A stretch of DNA of 64,000 bases, from assembly GCF_003711395.1 (NCBI RefSeq), contig NZ_PJRJ01000006.1, positions 50,973 to 114,972 on the forward strand, in the 5' to 3' direction. Shown one piece after another: positions 54,446 to 62,470 of this stretch. Under the pieces are notes generated by a model. That model was not told the DNA's origin. It was given only the letters and a program-made list of their open reading frames with translations, and made no database searches. The position numbers and the translations under genes are program-made. Positions within the stretch are counted from its first letter, which is position 1, and the number at the start of each line of letters is the position of its first letter. The DNA comes from Acinetobacter sp. B51(2017) (GTDB lineage Bacteria; Pseudomonadota; Gammaproteobacteria; Pseudomonadales; Moraxellaceae).

Positions 54446-54901
54446 ATGAAACTCGCTGAAGCCTTATTACTTCGAAGTGATCTACAAACGAAACTGGTAT
54501 CCTTACAACAACGGATTAATAGCAATGTGGTAGTACAAGAAGGTGATCAACCCAGTGAAGACCCGACTGCATTATTGGCAGAAGCATTTCAAGTCAATAG
54601 CGAGCTGCATCGGCTGATTCGACGTATTCATCAAACCAATGCACAAGCACAAACTATCAATGGCAATGCTTTACTTGGCGTACTCAATCAACGGGATTTG
54701 CTCACTCAGCAACATCGTATCGTGCAACAAGCTATCGAGCATACTCGTCGTGATAATGCGCGTTATAGCTCAAGTGAAATCCGCTGGCTAAAAACGGTCT
54801 CGGTACAGCAACTGCAACAACAGGCTGATGACATCAGCAAACAATTACGTTTAAATAATCTCGAAATTCAAGCATCCAATTGGCAAATTGAGCTACTCTA
54901 G
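54446..54901 (+). CDS. DIP1984-family protein
   Basis: A soluble helical protein of 151 residues from ATG at 54446, chosen because the family consensus begins MKLAEALLLRSDLQTK and GAG stands 7 bases upstream; the TTG at 54434 is less likely. The conserved VQEGDQPSEDPTALL and the HRLIRRIHQTNAQAQ segments match the family as recalled. Function is unknown. It follows the MBL gene by about 85 bases in the same direction. Confidence 0.8.
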   Translation: MKLAEALLLRSDLQTKLVSLQQRINSNVVVQEGDQPSEDPTALLAEAFQVNSELHRLIRRIHQTNAQAQTINGNALLGVLNQRDLLTQQHRIVQQAIEHTRRDNARYSSSEIRWLKTVSVQQLQQQADDISKQLRLNNLEIQASNWQIELL

Positions 54902-54916
54902 GTTATAACTGCTTTA

Positions 54917-55082
54917 GGATATATTGAGCGAGTACAAGGCCTTTGGTTTGTAAGGCTTTAATCCAACAAACACTAGCTAGAAGCAAGGCGTCTGCTTCGC
55001 CCATTTACTCATTAGGCGCAGCACTGTGCATCTTTTACCGCTGACTTTTTACTGCGTACTACCATGTACTGGCAATATATCC
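54917..55082. repeat. 166-bp segment bounded by inverted repeats
   Basis: GGATATATTG (54917-54926) and CAATATATCC (55073-55082) are perfect complements, and AGTAC follows inside the left copy as GTACT precedes the right copy. There is also an inner GAAGCA/TGCTTC hairpin. No gene fits in it. It could be a small mobile element, a structured RNA or coincidence; no target duplication is evident. Confidence 0.4.
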
Positions 55083-55137
55083 GCCTCATTCTGCCACTTG
55101 ATTATTGTATGAGAGATGCTTAGTAAATATTCATTGC

Positions 55138-55170
55138 AAAAAAATCCTCTACAAATAGAGGATTTTTTTT
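55138..55170. terminator. Bidirectional terminator of the LysE-like gene
   Basis: Stem AAAATCCTCTA/TAGAGGATTTT around a 4-base loop, with A and T runs on both sides. Confidence 0.85.
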
Positions 55171-55181
55171 ATAGAACATGC

Positions 55182-55805
55182 TTATTTCATACCAAATAAT
55201 AATTTTAAACCCAGCACTGTCATCACCACACCTGCGCCACGGTCAAACAATGCCTTAAAACGTAAATAAACACGGCGTGGTTTGTCTGCCGAAAGTGCAA
55301 CTGCCACCAAAGAACACCACCCTGCATCAATAAAGAAACATAAGATCGGTAATACTACATAGTAATAACTTGGGATTTCTTTAGGTAAAAGTGCAGTAAA
55401 AATACTGGCTAAAATAATCGCTATTTTAGGATTACTCATTTGGGTAATTAAGCCTGAAACATAAGCACGGCGATAACTCATCACTTGTGCGCCATCTGCT
55501 ACACTTTGTACAGGCTCTTTAGCATGTTTAATAATTTTATACGCCAGCCAAAGTAAATATAAACCACCACAAATTTTAAGTAGCATATATGCCGCAGGCA
55601 CAGCCAATAATAATGCCTGCAAACCCAGTACCGCCAACAACGCAAAAATCGCTGCACCTGTACCTGTGCCTAAAGCAGTAAATAAACCATGTTTACGTGA
55701 AACCGCAATTGAATTTTTTGCCACATAAATAAAGGTTGGCCCGGGACTCATCGCACCTAACATCAGCGCCAAAGCAATTGAGCCTAAAATCACAAGTGAT
55801 TCCAT
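55182..55805 (-). CDS. LysE/RhtB-family amino-acid exporter
   Basis: A 207-residue inner-membrane exporter with six predicted helices. ATG at 55805 (MESLVILGSIAL) has AGAGGA 6 bases upstream, better than the frame start at 55823. The family motif GAMSPGPTFIYVAKNSI is at the first helix, and LITQMSNPKIAIILASIF is the second conserved block. The substrate could be a basic amino acid or homoserine lactone-like compound; it is not predictable. Confidence 0.85.
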   Translation of the reverse strand: MESLVILGSIALALMLGAMSPGPTFIYVAKNSIAVSRKHGLFTALGTGTGAAIFALLAVLGLQALLLAVPAAYMLLKICGGLYLLWLAYKIIKHAKEPVQSVADGAQVMSYRRAYVSGLITQMSNPKIAIILASIFTALLPKEIPSYYYVVLPILCFFIDAGWCSLVAVALSADKPRRVYLRFKALFDRGAGVVMTVLGLKLLFGMK

Positions 55806-55938
55806 CGAGATTCCTCTATTCAAGGGAAAAAATAAAGCGCAATTCTACGCTGACTGACAATTTTTTACTGCATTTTTTTTTAAACAATCGATAAAAAATC
55901 TGCTGTGCGCTGCACATGTTAATATGGCATCCATATAC

Positions 55939-55968
55939 AAAAAAGATGCCTGTTCTAGGCATCTTTTT
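55939..55968 (-). terminator. Terminator of the small lipoprotein gene
   Basis: Stem AGATGCCT/AGGCATCT with a 5-base loop and A/T runs. Confidence 0.8.
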
Positions 55969-55985
55969 CGATGTGCTTAGGCTGC

Positions 55986-56171
55986 TTATTCGCCCACACT
56001 TTGATGTGGCGCATTTAAGGAGGATTGAGCAGGGAGCTTATAGTCGTGTTCATGGACAGGTACGCCACCAATAATCATGGTACGTGGTTGATTTAAACGA
56101 TCAGTCGCATTATCACAAGCGGATAACAGCACTGTGCTTAGACTAAAAATAAGGAGTAGCATGCAACGCAT
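55986..56171 (-). CDS. Small lipoprotein, 61 residues
   Basis: From ATG at 56171 (MRCMLLLIFSLSTVLLSAC), which is preceded by GAGGAGG 8 bases upstream; the upstream frame start at 56210 lacks such a site. Cys19 in LLSAC is the lipidation site. The mature 42 residues include a conserved-looking TMIIGGVPVHEHDYKLPAQ. I do not recognise it. It is divergent from the PLP-enzyme gene. Confidence 0.6.
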   Translation of the reverse strand: MRCMLLLIFSLSTVLLSACDNATDRLNQPRTMIIGGVPVHEHDYKLPAQSSLNAPHQSVGE

Positions 56172-56262
56172 AATATAAGCCTCCTCTGTTGTTGTTATGC
56201 GATTGAGCATAGCAGGATTTGTATATTTTATCAGCAGTTTTTTAGTAATGGACTTTTGCCTT

Positions 56263-57126
56263 ATGTTTGATAATTTAGCCCAACCTATCCCGACTCAACG
56301 GATTCGTTATTTAGGGGTCAACATCAGTATTAAACGCCTTGATTTGATTCATCCCTATATCTCAGGCAATAAGTTTTTTAAACTGAAATACAATCTAGCT
56401 ACTGCGTTGCAACAAGGTAATCAGCAAGTATTAACCTTTGGTGGGGCTTATTCTAACCATATTGCAGCAACTGCTTTTGCCGCACAGGCTATGGGTTTAA
56501 GCAGCATTGGTATCATCCGCGGTTTAGAGCTACAAGATCAACCCCTTAATCCTACTTTAAGCATGGCGCAAGATTTGGGTATGCAGCTTAAGTTTATCTC
56601 ACGCGAGGATTATCGCCATAAAAATCAGCCTGAGTTTTTACAGGCACTGCACACCCAATATCCCCATAGCTATATATTGCCTGAAGGCGGCACCAACTCA
56701 CTGGCGATACAAGGTTGCCGTGAGATTTTAACCCCTCAAGAACAGCACTTTGACCTAATTTGCTGCGCTGTAGGGACAGGCGGCACCATCACAGGTTTAA
56801 TTGAAGCCAGCCACGCGCAGCAACAGATTTTGGGCTTTTCAGCTTTAAAAGGCGATTTTTTAAGCCATGATGTGGCAAAACTGACCCATAAACGCAATTG
56901 GTCGATTACAGATGAGTTTTGCTGTGGCGGTTATGCGAAAACCAGCCCAGAGCTTATCCAATTTATTCTTGAGTTTAGCGCCCAATATCATATTCCTTTA
57001 GAGCAAGTGTATACCGGCAAAATGCTGTATGGCATTTTTCAAATGATTGCGCGTGGCGAGCTGCTTGCTAGCCAAAATATCTTGGTGATTCATAGCGGTG
57101 GCTTACAAGGGCGCAACATTGCCTAA
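56263..57126 (+). CDS. PLP-dependent ACC deaminase / D-cysteine desulphydrase-like enzyme
   Basis: A fold-type-II pyridoxal-phosphate enzyme of about 287 residues. The schiff-base lysine lies in ISGNKFFKLKYNL, the typical G-N-K core; the conserved FGGAYSNHIAATA and phosphate-binding glycine loop CAVGTGGTITGL are present. ACC deaminase and D-cysteine desulphydrase share this pattern and cannot be told apart here. The start is uncertain: ATG at 56263 gives MFDNLAQPIP, ATG at 56248 is also possible, and neither has a strong ribosome site. Confidence 0.75.
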   Translation: MFDNLAQPIPTQRIRYLGVNISIKRLDLIHPYISGNKFFKLKYNLATALQQGNQQVLTFGGAYSNHIAATAFAAQAMGLSSIGIIRGLELQDQPLNPTLSMAQDLGMQLKFISREDYRHKNQPEFLQALHTQYPHSYILPEGGTNSLAIQGCREILTPQEQHFDLICCAVGTGGTITGLIEASHAQQQILGFSALKGDFLSHDVAKLTHKRNWSITDEFCCGGYAKTSPELIQFILEFSAQYHIPLEQVYTGKMLYGIFQMIARGELLASQNILVIHSGGLQGRNIA

Positions 57127-57175
57127 AAATCGACTATAATGCGCGGCTTCATTGTTGGCTGTTTGGTATATCACC

Positions 57176-58375
57176 GTGTCTCCCTCTGTGTTTGATGTAA
57201 TTGTAATTGGTGCTGGTGCATCGGGCTTAATGTTGGCAGCCATGGCCGCTGCGCGTGGTCGTCGGGTTTTAGTGTTAGAAAAAGCCAATAAAGTGGGTAA
57301 AAAAATTCTCATGTCAGGCGGGGGTAAATGTAACTTTACCAATTTATATGTCGAGCCTGAAAATTACGTTTCGCATAACCCACATTTTGTGATTTCAGCC
57401 CTGAGCCGTTACAGCAATTGGGATTTTATTGGCATGGTCTGCGACTATGGTATTCAATATGAAGAGCGTAAACACGGCCAGCTGTTTACCCTAAACGGTG
57501 CTAAAGAAATTTTAGCCATGTTGTTAAAAGAATGTGACAAAACTGGTTTAGTGACGATTAAAACCAGTGCCGAAGTCAAACAAGTCACCACGCTTGATGA
57601 TCACGGTTTTCAACTGGCAACCACACTCGGTTTTTTTGAAGCTGAGTCTGTGGTCGTGGCAAGCGGTGGTCTGTCTATTCCCACCTTAGGCGGTTCGGGG
57701 GTCGGCTATGAGATTGCCAAACAATTTGGTCATCATATCTATCCAACCCGTGCAGGTTTAGTGCCCTTTACCTTTTCAGATGGCTTTAAAGAAGTCACCA
57801 CGCGTTTAAGTGGTAATGCCATTGAAGCGACTTTATCCAATGATCTCAATAGCTTTACCGAAGCTTTATTGTTTACCCATCGCGGTTTAAGTGGTCCAAG
57901 TTCACTGCAATTATCGAACTATTGGGATGTTGGGCAAAGCTTTAAGATTGACCTGTTACCTAGTCTGGACTTAACTCACCTATTTAAAACCAAGAAGCAA
58001 AGCCAACCTAAAGTGTTATTACGTACTCTATTGAGCGAGCATTTACCAAAAAGTGTGGTGTTAGAGCTACAAAATCTGATTTGGTTAGAACATGCTGATA
58101 CTGCGATTGGTAATGTTAGTGATGATAAACTAGATGCCATTGCAGCACAGCTACACGGCTTTGAGGTCAAACCCTCAGGTACAGAGGGTTATCGTACTGC
58201 CGAGGTCACCTTAGGCGGGGTAGATACTACAGAAGTATCTTCTAAAACCATGGAAAGTAAAAAACAAAAAGGCTTGTATTTTATTGGTGAAGTGTTGGAT
58301 GTTTCAGGACATTTAGGTGGTTATAACTTCCAATGGGCTTGGGCATCAGCACATGCCGCTGCCCAATATGTATAA
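57176..58375 (+). CDS. YhiN/HI0933-family FAD oxidoreductase
   Basis: A flavoprotein of about 399 residues. The FAD motif GAGASGLMLAAMAAARG is at the start, followed by GKKILMSGGGKCNFTN, the family hallmark. The C-terminus VTLGGVDTTEVSSKTMES and HLGGYNFQWAWASA are equally diagnostic. GTG at 57176 is preferred because a perfect TATAAT at 57135-57140 would start transcription after the TTG at 57152. The reaction is unknown in most members. It lies 49 bases after the PLP gene. Confidence 0.8.
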   Translation: MSPSVFDVIVIGAGASGLMLAAMAAARGRRVLVLEKANKVGKKILMSGGGKCNFTNLYVEPENYVSHNPHFVISALSRYSNWDFIGMVCDYGIQYEERKHGQLFTLNGAKEILAMLLKECDKTGLVTIKTSAEVKQVTTLDDHGFQLATTLGFFEAESVVVASGGLSIPTLGGSGVGYEIAKQFGHHIYPTRAGLVPFTFSDGFKEVTTRLSGNAIEATLSNDLNSFTEALLFTHRGLSGPSSLQLSNYWDVGQSFKIDLLPSLDLTHLFKTKKQSQPKVLLRTLLSEHLPKSVVLELQNLIWLEHADTAIGNVSDDKLDAIAAQLHGFEVKPSGTEGYRTAEVTLGGVDTTEVSSKTMESKKQKGLYFIGEVLDVSGHLGGYNFQWAWASAHAAAQYV

Positions 58376-58378
58376 ACT

Positions 58379-58648
58379 TTACTTAGGCTGTTGATCATCT
58401 TCAGCGGCCTGCTTTTTCTCTTTGTGCTGCTGTTCTTGCTCTTGCTGTCGTTTGTCTTCACGTTCCTTTTCTAACTGTTGTTCTTGCTCTTTTTGCTTGG
58501 CTCTATCTTGGTGGTGGTGTTTGGCTTTTTGCTCTGCTTTTGGCTTTTTACTGCCAAAGACCAATTGATAACCTGCGACTAGAAAACCAATAGTCACCCC
58601 TGCAATGACAGCAGGGGCAAAACGGTTGTTGGGTTTTTTATATGACAT
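58379..58648 (-). CDS. Small membrane-anchored protein with charged tail
   Basis: An 89-residue protein. A single membrane helix (PAVIAGVTIGFLVAGYQLVFG, about residues 12-32) is followed by a long, highly charged Lys/Glu/Gln tail (KQKEQEQQLEKERE) that should be an extended helix. No family is recognised. Ribosome site AAGGA is 7 bases upstream of ATG. It follows the CmpX-like gene in the same direction after a weak terminator. Confidence 0.5.
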   Translation of the reverse strand: MSYKKPNNRFAPAVIAGVTIGFLVAGYQLVFGSKKPKAEQKAKHHHQDRAKQKEQEQQLEKEREDKRQQEQEQQHKEKKQAAEDDQQPK

Positions 58649-58670
58649 TTTGGCATCCTTAATGTTAAAA

Positions 58671-58694
58671 CCGATGGGGAGTTAGCCATCGGTC
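58671..58694 (-). terminator. Hairpin downstream of the CmpX-like gene
   Basis: Stem ACCGATGG/CCATCGGT with an 8-base loop and TTTTAA on the minus strand; read-through into the next gene is possible. Confidence 0.55.
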
Positions 58695-58703
58695 TAGTGA
58701 GGT

Positions 58704-60452
58704 TTATTTTTTATCTTCAGGTCGAATATCCGTATCGCTTTCTGGTTCGCCTGTCGAACCATAAGGGTTATTTAACGGTTTCTGCTCAGGATTCACGACC
58801 AAGCTATCTGGCACAGCAACATCAGGATCTGGGCTGCTTGGTTTTTTATCGGTGACTACTTCAACAGGGGCAATAATTGGGCTATCTGCTTTTTTCATAC
58901 TTGGTGTTTTGGTAGCAGCAGTTGGCGCTGGACTTTGTGCTTTCATCAAATCTGGTGCTCTGGCTGGTTCAGGATTTGGCTCATTGGCTTCGCGTTTGGC
59001 TTTATCAATTAAATCGCTCAGTACTCGCTCGGCAGGATTGCGTCCACCTAGACCAAAAGCTAGAGCAAAAGCGACTGCAACCGCGCCTAAAGTTAAACCA
59101 AAGGCCAAATTCACAATCGAATCCGCAATACCCATGGCACGTAAGCCCATCGCCAAGACTAGACCCATAATTAACACACGGACTAAGTTGGCTAACCAAC
59201 GTGAACTCTTATATTCACCGCGCTGTACCACATTGGCAACAATATTGGCCAGCCAGAAACCAATTACTAGGATGACAGCACCTAGTAAAATGTTGGCACC
59301 AAAGTAAATAAACATGGCAATCAAATCACTGATTTGATCAAAGCCTAAACGATTGGCTGCTTCAGACACAGCAAATAGCATGGTAAACAACACAATCAAG
59401 TAGCCAACCACGCAAGAAACTTTGGTATCACCTAAGAAGCGCTGGACACCTACTTTGGCAGGAATATTATCTACACCTGTTCCTGCTAAAACTTCAACCA
59501 CTAATTTTGCCACGAAGCGCGACACCACATAGGCCACAATCAGGATTAAACCTGCGGCAATAATGTGTGGAATCGCATTCATAATTTCATGCAACATTGC
59601 TGTGGCAGGTTGTGAAATCGCTTCTACGCCTAAAGCCTCAAATGCCACAATCAAGGCGGTGATCATGACCACAGCAAACAAGAACGAGCCTAATAAGCGC
59701 GGTAAATTCGAACCTTTGAATAAACCAATTTTTTCTGCTTGCTGTTGTAGATTTAAACTATTGCCTAAACCCTCAACAATTCCACGTACAATCTTGGCCA
59801 AGATATAACCTGCAAAGACAATAATGCCCGCAATAAACAGATTAGGTAAAAAGCCCACGGCTTGATTAACCATGTTTTGTACGGGGTAAAGCAGACCATT
59901 TAAACCTAAAATAGACAGTACAATTGGCAAGAAAAGTAATAAAATCAACCAGTAAACAATTTCACTGATATTTTGGCTAATGGGACTTACCCCCACTTCT
60001 GCACTGAGTTTTTCATCTAAGCTGGTACGATCAAGTAACTTTTGCAAGCCTACTTTGGCCACATTGGCCACTAACCAACCAATAAAACCCACGGCAACCG
60101 CGGCCAATAATTGTGGTACAAACAATAAGAATTGCTGCACCATACTGCTAAATGGCCCACTCACACTATTCAGGTTAAGAGCATTCAAAGCGCCAATCAC
60201 CGCAATAATCATCACGATCCAAAACACGATACGCGACACAATATTTTCAATATTGGAACGATGCCCTGTGGCATTGGATAGTTTTTGGTTGGTGCCGAGT
60301 TTTTGCAGCAGCTTTTTAATGCCAGCTGCCACCACCAAAGCAATAATCCAACCAATAATCAAAATGGCAATGGCGGCTAAAATTGGGTGAAATTGCTCCC
60401 AATAGTACATGGCATTTAGACCACCTCGACTGCGCTCAAAATAATCATTCAT
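58704..60452 (-). CDS. CmpX-like inner-membrane protein with TM-helix repeats
   Basis: A 582-residue protein with about eleven or twelve hydrophobic segments grouped in repeats, for example VIFWIVMIIAVIGALNALNL and its later variants. The late segment LTLGAVAVAFALAFGLGGRNPAER is the signature of PF05552-type (conserved TM-helix) proteins such as Pseudomonas CmpX, often annotated as mechanosensitive channels. No MscS beta domain (PF00924) is visible after it; instead the C-terminal 110 residues are a Pro/Ala/Asp-rich, apparently disordered tail. A channel role is therefore inferred. Confidence 0.75.
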   Translation of the reverse strand: MNDYFERSRGGLNAMYYWEQFHPILAAIAILIIGWIIALVVAAGIKKLLQKLGTNQKLSNATGHRSNIENIVSRIVFWIVMIIAVIGALNALNLNSVSGPFSSMVQQFLLFVPQLLAAVAVGFIGWLVANVAKVGLQKLLDRTSLDEKLSAEVGVSPISQNISEIVYWLILLLFLPIVLSILGLNGLLYPVQNMVNQAVGFLPNLFIAGIIVFAGYILAKIVRGIVEGLGNSLNLQQQAEKIGLFKGSNLPRLLGSFLFAVVMITALIVAFEALGVEAISQPATAMLHEIMNAIPHIIAAGLILIVAYVVSRFVAKLVVEVLAGTGVDNIPAKVGVQRFLGDTKVSCVVGYLIVLFTMLFAVSEAANRLGFDQISDLIAMFIYFGANILLGAVILVIGFWLANIVANVVQRGEYKSSRWLANLVRVLIMGLVLAMGLRAMGIADSIVNLAFGLTLGAVAVAFALAFGLGGRNPAERVLSDLIDKAKREANEPNPEPARAPDLMKAQSPAPTAATKTPSMKKADSPIIAPVEVVTDKKPSSPDPDVAVPDSLVVNPEQKPLNNPYGSTGEPESDTDIRPEDKK

Positions 60453-60582
60453 ATTGTTATCCTTTATTGTTTGTTTATCGGGTTTTGGCCCAGCGTTTTC
60501 TCTTTATCACCTTAAATTTTGTCTATTTTTTATTCAACGCTTAGTGTTAAAACTACAACAAAAACCCACAATGCGCGAGTAA

Positions 60583-60618
60583 AAAAAGCCCTAGCGAGTT
60601 ACAACTAGAGCTTTTTCA
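60583..60618 (-). terminator. Terminator of the small membrane-protein gene
   Basis: Stem AAGCTCTAG/CTAGGGCTT (one wobble) with a 10-base loop and seven T on the minus strand. Confidence 0.7.
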
Positions 60619-60634
60619 ATATGTAGCAGCAAAC

Positions 60635-60886
60635 TTAGCGATCATTTGTGCTGGTATCTGTAGCTGTTGCAGTCTGACTATTGGTCACGCCTGCAGGTTG
60701 GGCCGTTGGATTTGGATGGCCTGGAGGTGCCTCACTTGGCTTTGGTTTAACGTCTGCGGTCATGTAAAAAATTAAGGCCGCAAGAAACACCCCAACAATA
60801 ATTAAGATATATACCGGCAAACGCTTTTTTTGTTGGGTTTCTGAAGCACTGGCGGCATGATGCGACTTATTGTGATCGTGTTGCAT
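60635..60886 (-). CDS. Small single-pass membrane protein
   Basis: An 83-residue protein: a His/Ala-rich N-terminus (MQHDHNKSHHAASASETQQKK), one helix (LPVYILIIVGVFLAALIFYMTA, about 23-44) and a Pro/Thr-rich outer tail (KPKPSEAPPGHPNPTAQ). No family recognised. AGGTGAG lies 6-8 bases upstream of ATG. It is a monocistronic unit. Confidence 0.55.
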   Translation of the reverse strand: MQHDHNKSHHAASASETQQKKRLPVYILIIVGVFLAALIFYMTADVKPKPSEAPPGHPNPTAQPAGVTNSQTATATDTSTNDR

Positions 60887-61038
60887 ATTGCTCTCACCTT
60901 AGTTGTTTGTTTTTCATACTAACAAGTCTAAGTGTTGCATTGTGTGAAGAAGCATAGCAGGATGGTGAACGAATAGTCGCTCGCTGATGTGATTTTAGGC
61001 TATAATCAGCCACTCTTTTTTTGCTGTGTTTTTACTTT

Positions 61039-61461
61039 ATGGCGTATCGTCAACAGAGTGTAACGCTTGATTTAGACACGGATGTCACGCATCAATGTAC
61101 TTTACACCACACGCGTGATCAGCATTTGATTGGCATCATTGCATTTAATAAACCAAGCTTCCGACTAAAATGGGGTGATTTAGAGTATTTTCGCCGTCGT
61201 ACCGAAGAATTTTCGGTCATGCCCTTCCCTGAATGCATTAATGCTATGGTCATTGATATTCGTAATGTGGCAGCATTTTTAGACAATGAAGTACCGATTA
61301 TTCCATGGCGTTTATTAGAAGAGGAATGTCCTGTACGTTTGGTCGTGCCACAGGATCGTCTCGATCACTATGCGGGTTTATTTGAACCAACGTGGCTAAA
61401 CACCGATGTAGAAACAGCCTTGCAAGAAATTCGTCAATTTGTTGATATGTTTGTGCACTAA
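61039..61461 (+). CDS. Uncharacterised soluble protein
   Basis: 140 residues from ATG at 61039 (MAYRQQSVTLDLDTDVTH). The predicted alternating strands and helices (HLIGIIAFNKPSF, AMVIDIRNVAAFL, PVRLVVPQDRL, then a helix) recall a small alpha/beta fold of the STAS type, but no motif is diagnostic. The upstream TATAAT at 61001-61006 is a possible -10. Own terminator. I do not recognise the family; the structure comment is inference. Confidence 0.55.
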   Translation: MAYRQQSVTLDLDTDVTHQCTLHHTRDQHLIGIIAFNKPSFRLKWGDLEYFRRRTEEFSVMPFPECINAMVIDIRNVAAFLDNEVPIIPWRLLEEECPVRLVVPQDRLDHYAGLFEPTWLNTDVETALQEIRQFVDMFVH

Positions 61462-61466
61462 AACAT

Positions 61467-61495
61467 AAAAAAACCTCCCGATTGGAGGTTTTTTT
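61467..61495 (+). terminator. Terminator of the 140-residue protein gene
   Basis: Stem AAACCTCC/GGAGGTTT around CGATT, followed by seven T. Confidence 0.85.
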
Positions 61496-61589
61496 ACCTC
61501 ATCTTGCCTTTTTCAAAGGCTCAGAAGCACGGCTTCGCAAGGGAGGGATTCGATTGTGAATAAATGTAGTCAATACAATCCACCCAAAC

Positions 61590-61612
61590 CCCCTCCTTTT
61601 AAAAAGGAGGGG
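61590..61612. repeat. Inverted repeat in an intergenic repetitive segment
   Basis: CCCCTCCTTTT/AAAAGGAGGGG-type stem near 61590-61612, within a 120-base non-coding stretch (61500-61620) that also holds a GAAGC/GCTTC hairpin. It may act as terminator for fpr, although no T-run follows on the minus strand. The look is that of a dispersed Acinetobacter repeat. Confidence 0.5.
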
Positions 61613-61623
61613 CTTCAAAGCAA

Positions 61624-62385
61624 TTACCAATAATTTTCTACGGCAATATTGCCTTCCCCACGGCGGTTCATAGTTAATCCACGCGCTTTTAAGGCTTCTT
61701 TGGTGTCATCAACCATTTGCGGATTACCACACAGCATCACATGACTGGTTTCAGGATTTAACGGCATCCCTGCGGCTTGTTCGAGCTCACCGTTGGCAAT
61801 GAGCACAGGTAAACGCTCATGTAATACTGCATTAGGGTCACGGGTAATAATCGGAATAAATTTAAAGCCTGTATGCCCTTCACCAAACGTAGCAGCAATC
61901 TCTTGAATGCGCTCGCTATAGGCCAGTTCTGCCGCTGTACGTACACTATAGACTAAATTAATTTTTTGATATTTTGACCAAGTTTCAAAATCTTGTAGCA
62001 TCGATAAAAATGGCGCTAAACCTGTGCCTGTAGCCAATAACCATAAATCTTGTGGCAATGGTAACTGATAACGTGCCAGTGTTAAAAAGCCATAGGGAAT
62101 TTTTTCAAGGTACAATTCATCGCCAACTTGCAAATGCTGCAAGTTAGAGGTAAATGCCCCATCTGGCACCACAATTGAGAAAAATTCTAAAGTTTCATCA
62201 AATGGCGATGACACGACTGAGTACGCCCGTACCACTAAATCATCACCCACTTTTAAACCAATACGGGCAAACTGACCTGCGGTAAATTTAAAACGTGCAG
62301 GACGCGTTAAGGTAAAACTAAACAGCGTATTGGTCCAACGATGTACAGATAAAACCTTTTCTTGTGTAAATTTCTCAATTGACAT
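61624..62385 (-). CDS. fpr: Ferredoxin/flavodoxin-NADP+ reductase Fpr
   Basis: A 253-residue FAD enzyme that passes electrons between NADPH and ferredoxin or flavodoxin. The FAD motif RAYSVVSSP is in the N-terminal barrel, the NADP(H)-binding glycine loop is LLATGTGLAPFLSM, and the chain ends in VENYW, the aromatic-terminated end of bacterial Fpr. Length is that of the family. It is divergent from the FinR-like gene, the arrangement known in Pseudomonas, where FinR activates fpr under oxidative stress. Confidence 0.9.
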   Translation of the reverse strand: MSIEKFTQEKVLSVHRWTNTLFSFTLTRPARFKFTAGQFARIGLKVGDDLVVRAYSVVSSPFDETLEFFSIVVPDGAFTSNLQHLQVGDELYLEKIPYGFLTLARYQLPLPQDLWLLATGTGLAPFLSMLQDFETWSKYQKINLVYSVRTAAELAYSERIQEIAATFGEGHTGFKFIPIITRDPNAVLHERLPVLIANGELEQAAGMPLNPETSHVMLCGNPQMVDDTKEALKARGLTMNRRGEGNIAVENYW

Positions 62386-62412
62386 AATTTCAACGTGGCA
62401 TCAAAGACTGCG

Positions 62413-62428
62413 CTCATGGTAGCATGAG
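62413..62428. promoter_or_regulatory. Putative FinR-type operator
   Basis: CTCATG-GTAG-CATGAG is a perfect 16-base inverted repeat in the 85-base gap between fpr and the divergent LysR gene, 28 bases from the fpr start and 43 from the regulator start. It is a good candidate for the LysR binding site that controls both genes. Confidence 0.6.
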
Positions 62429-62470
62429 ACGATAATTTATGAATATTTTTTCAATGTTAAGGCTATATTC

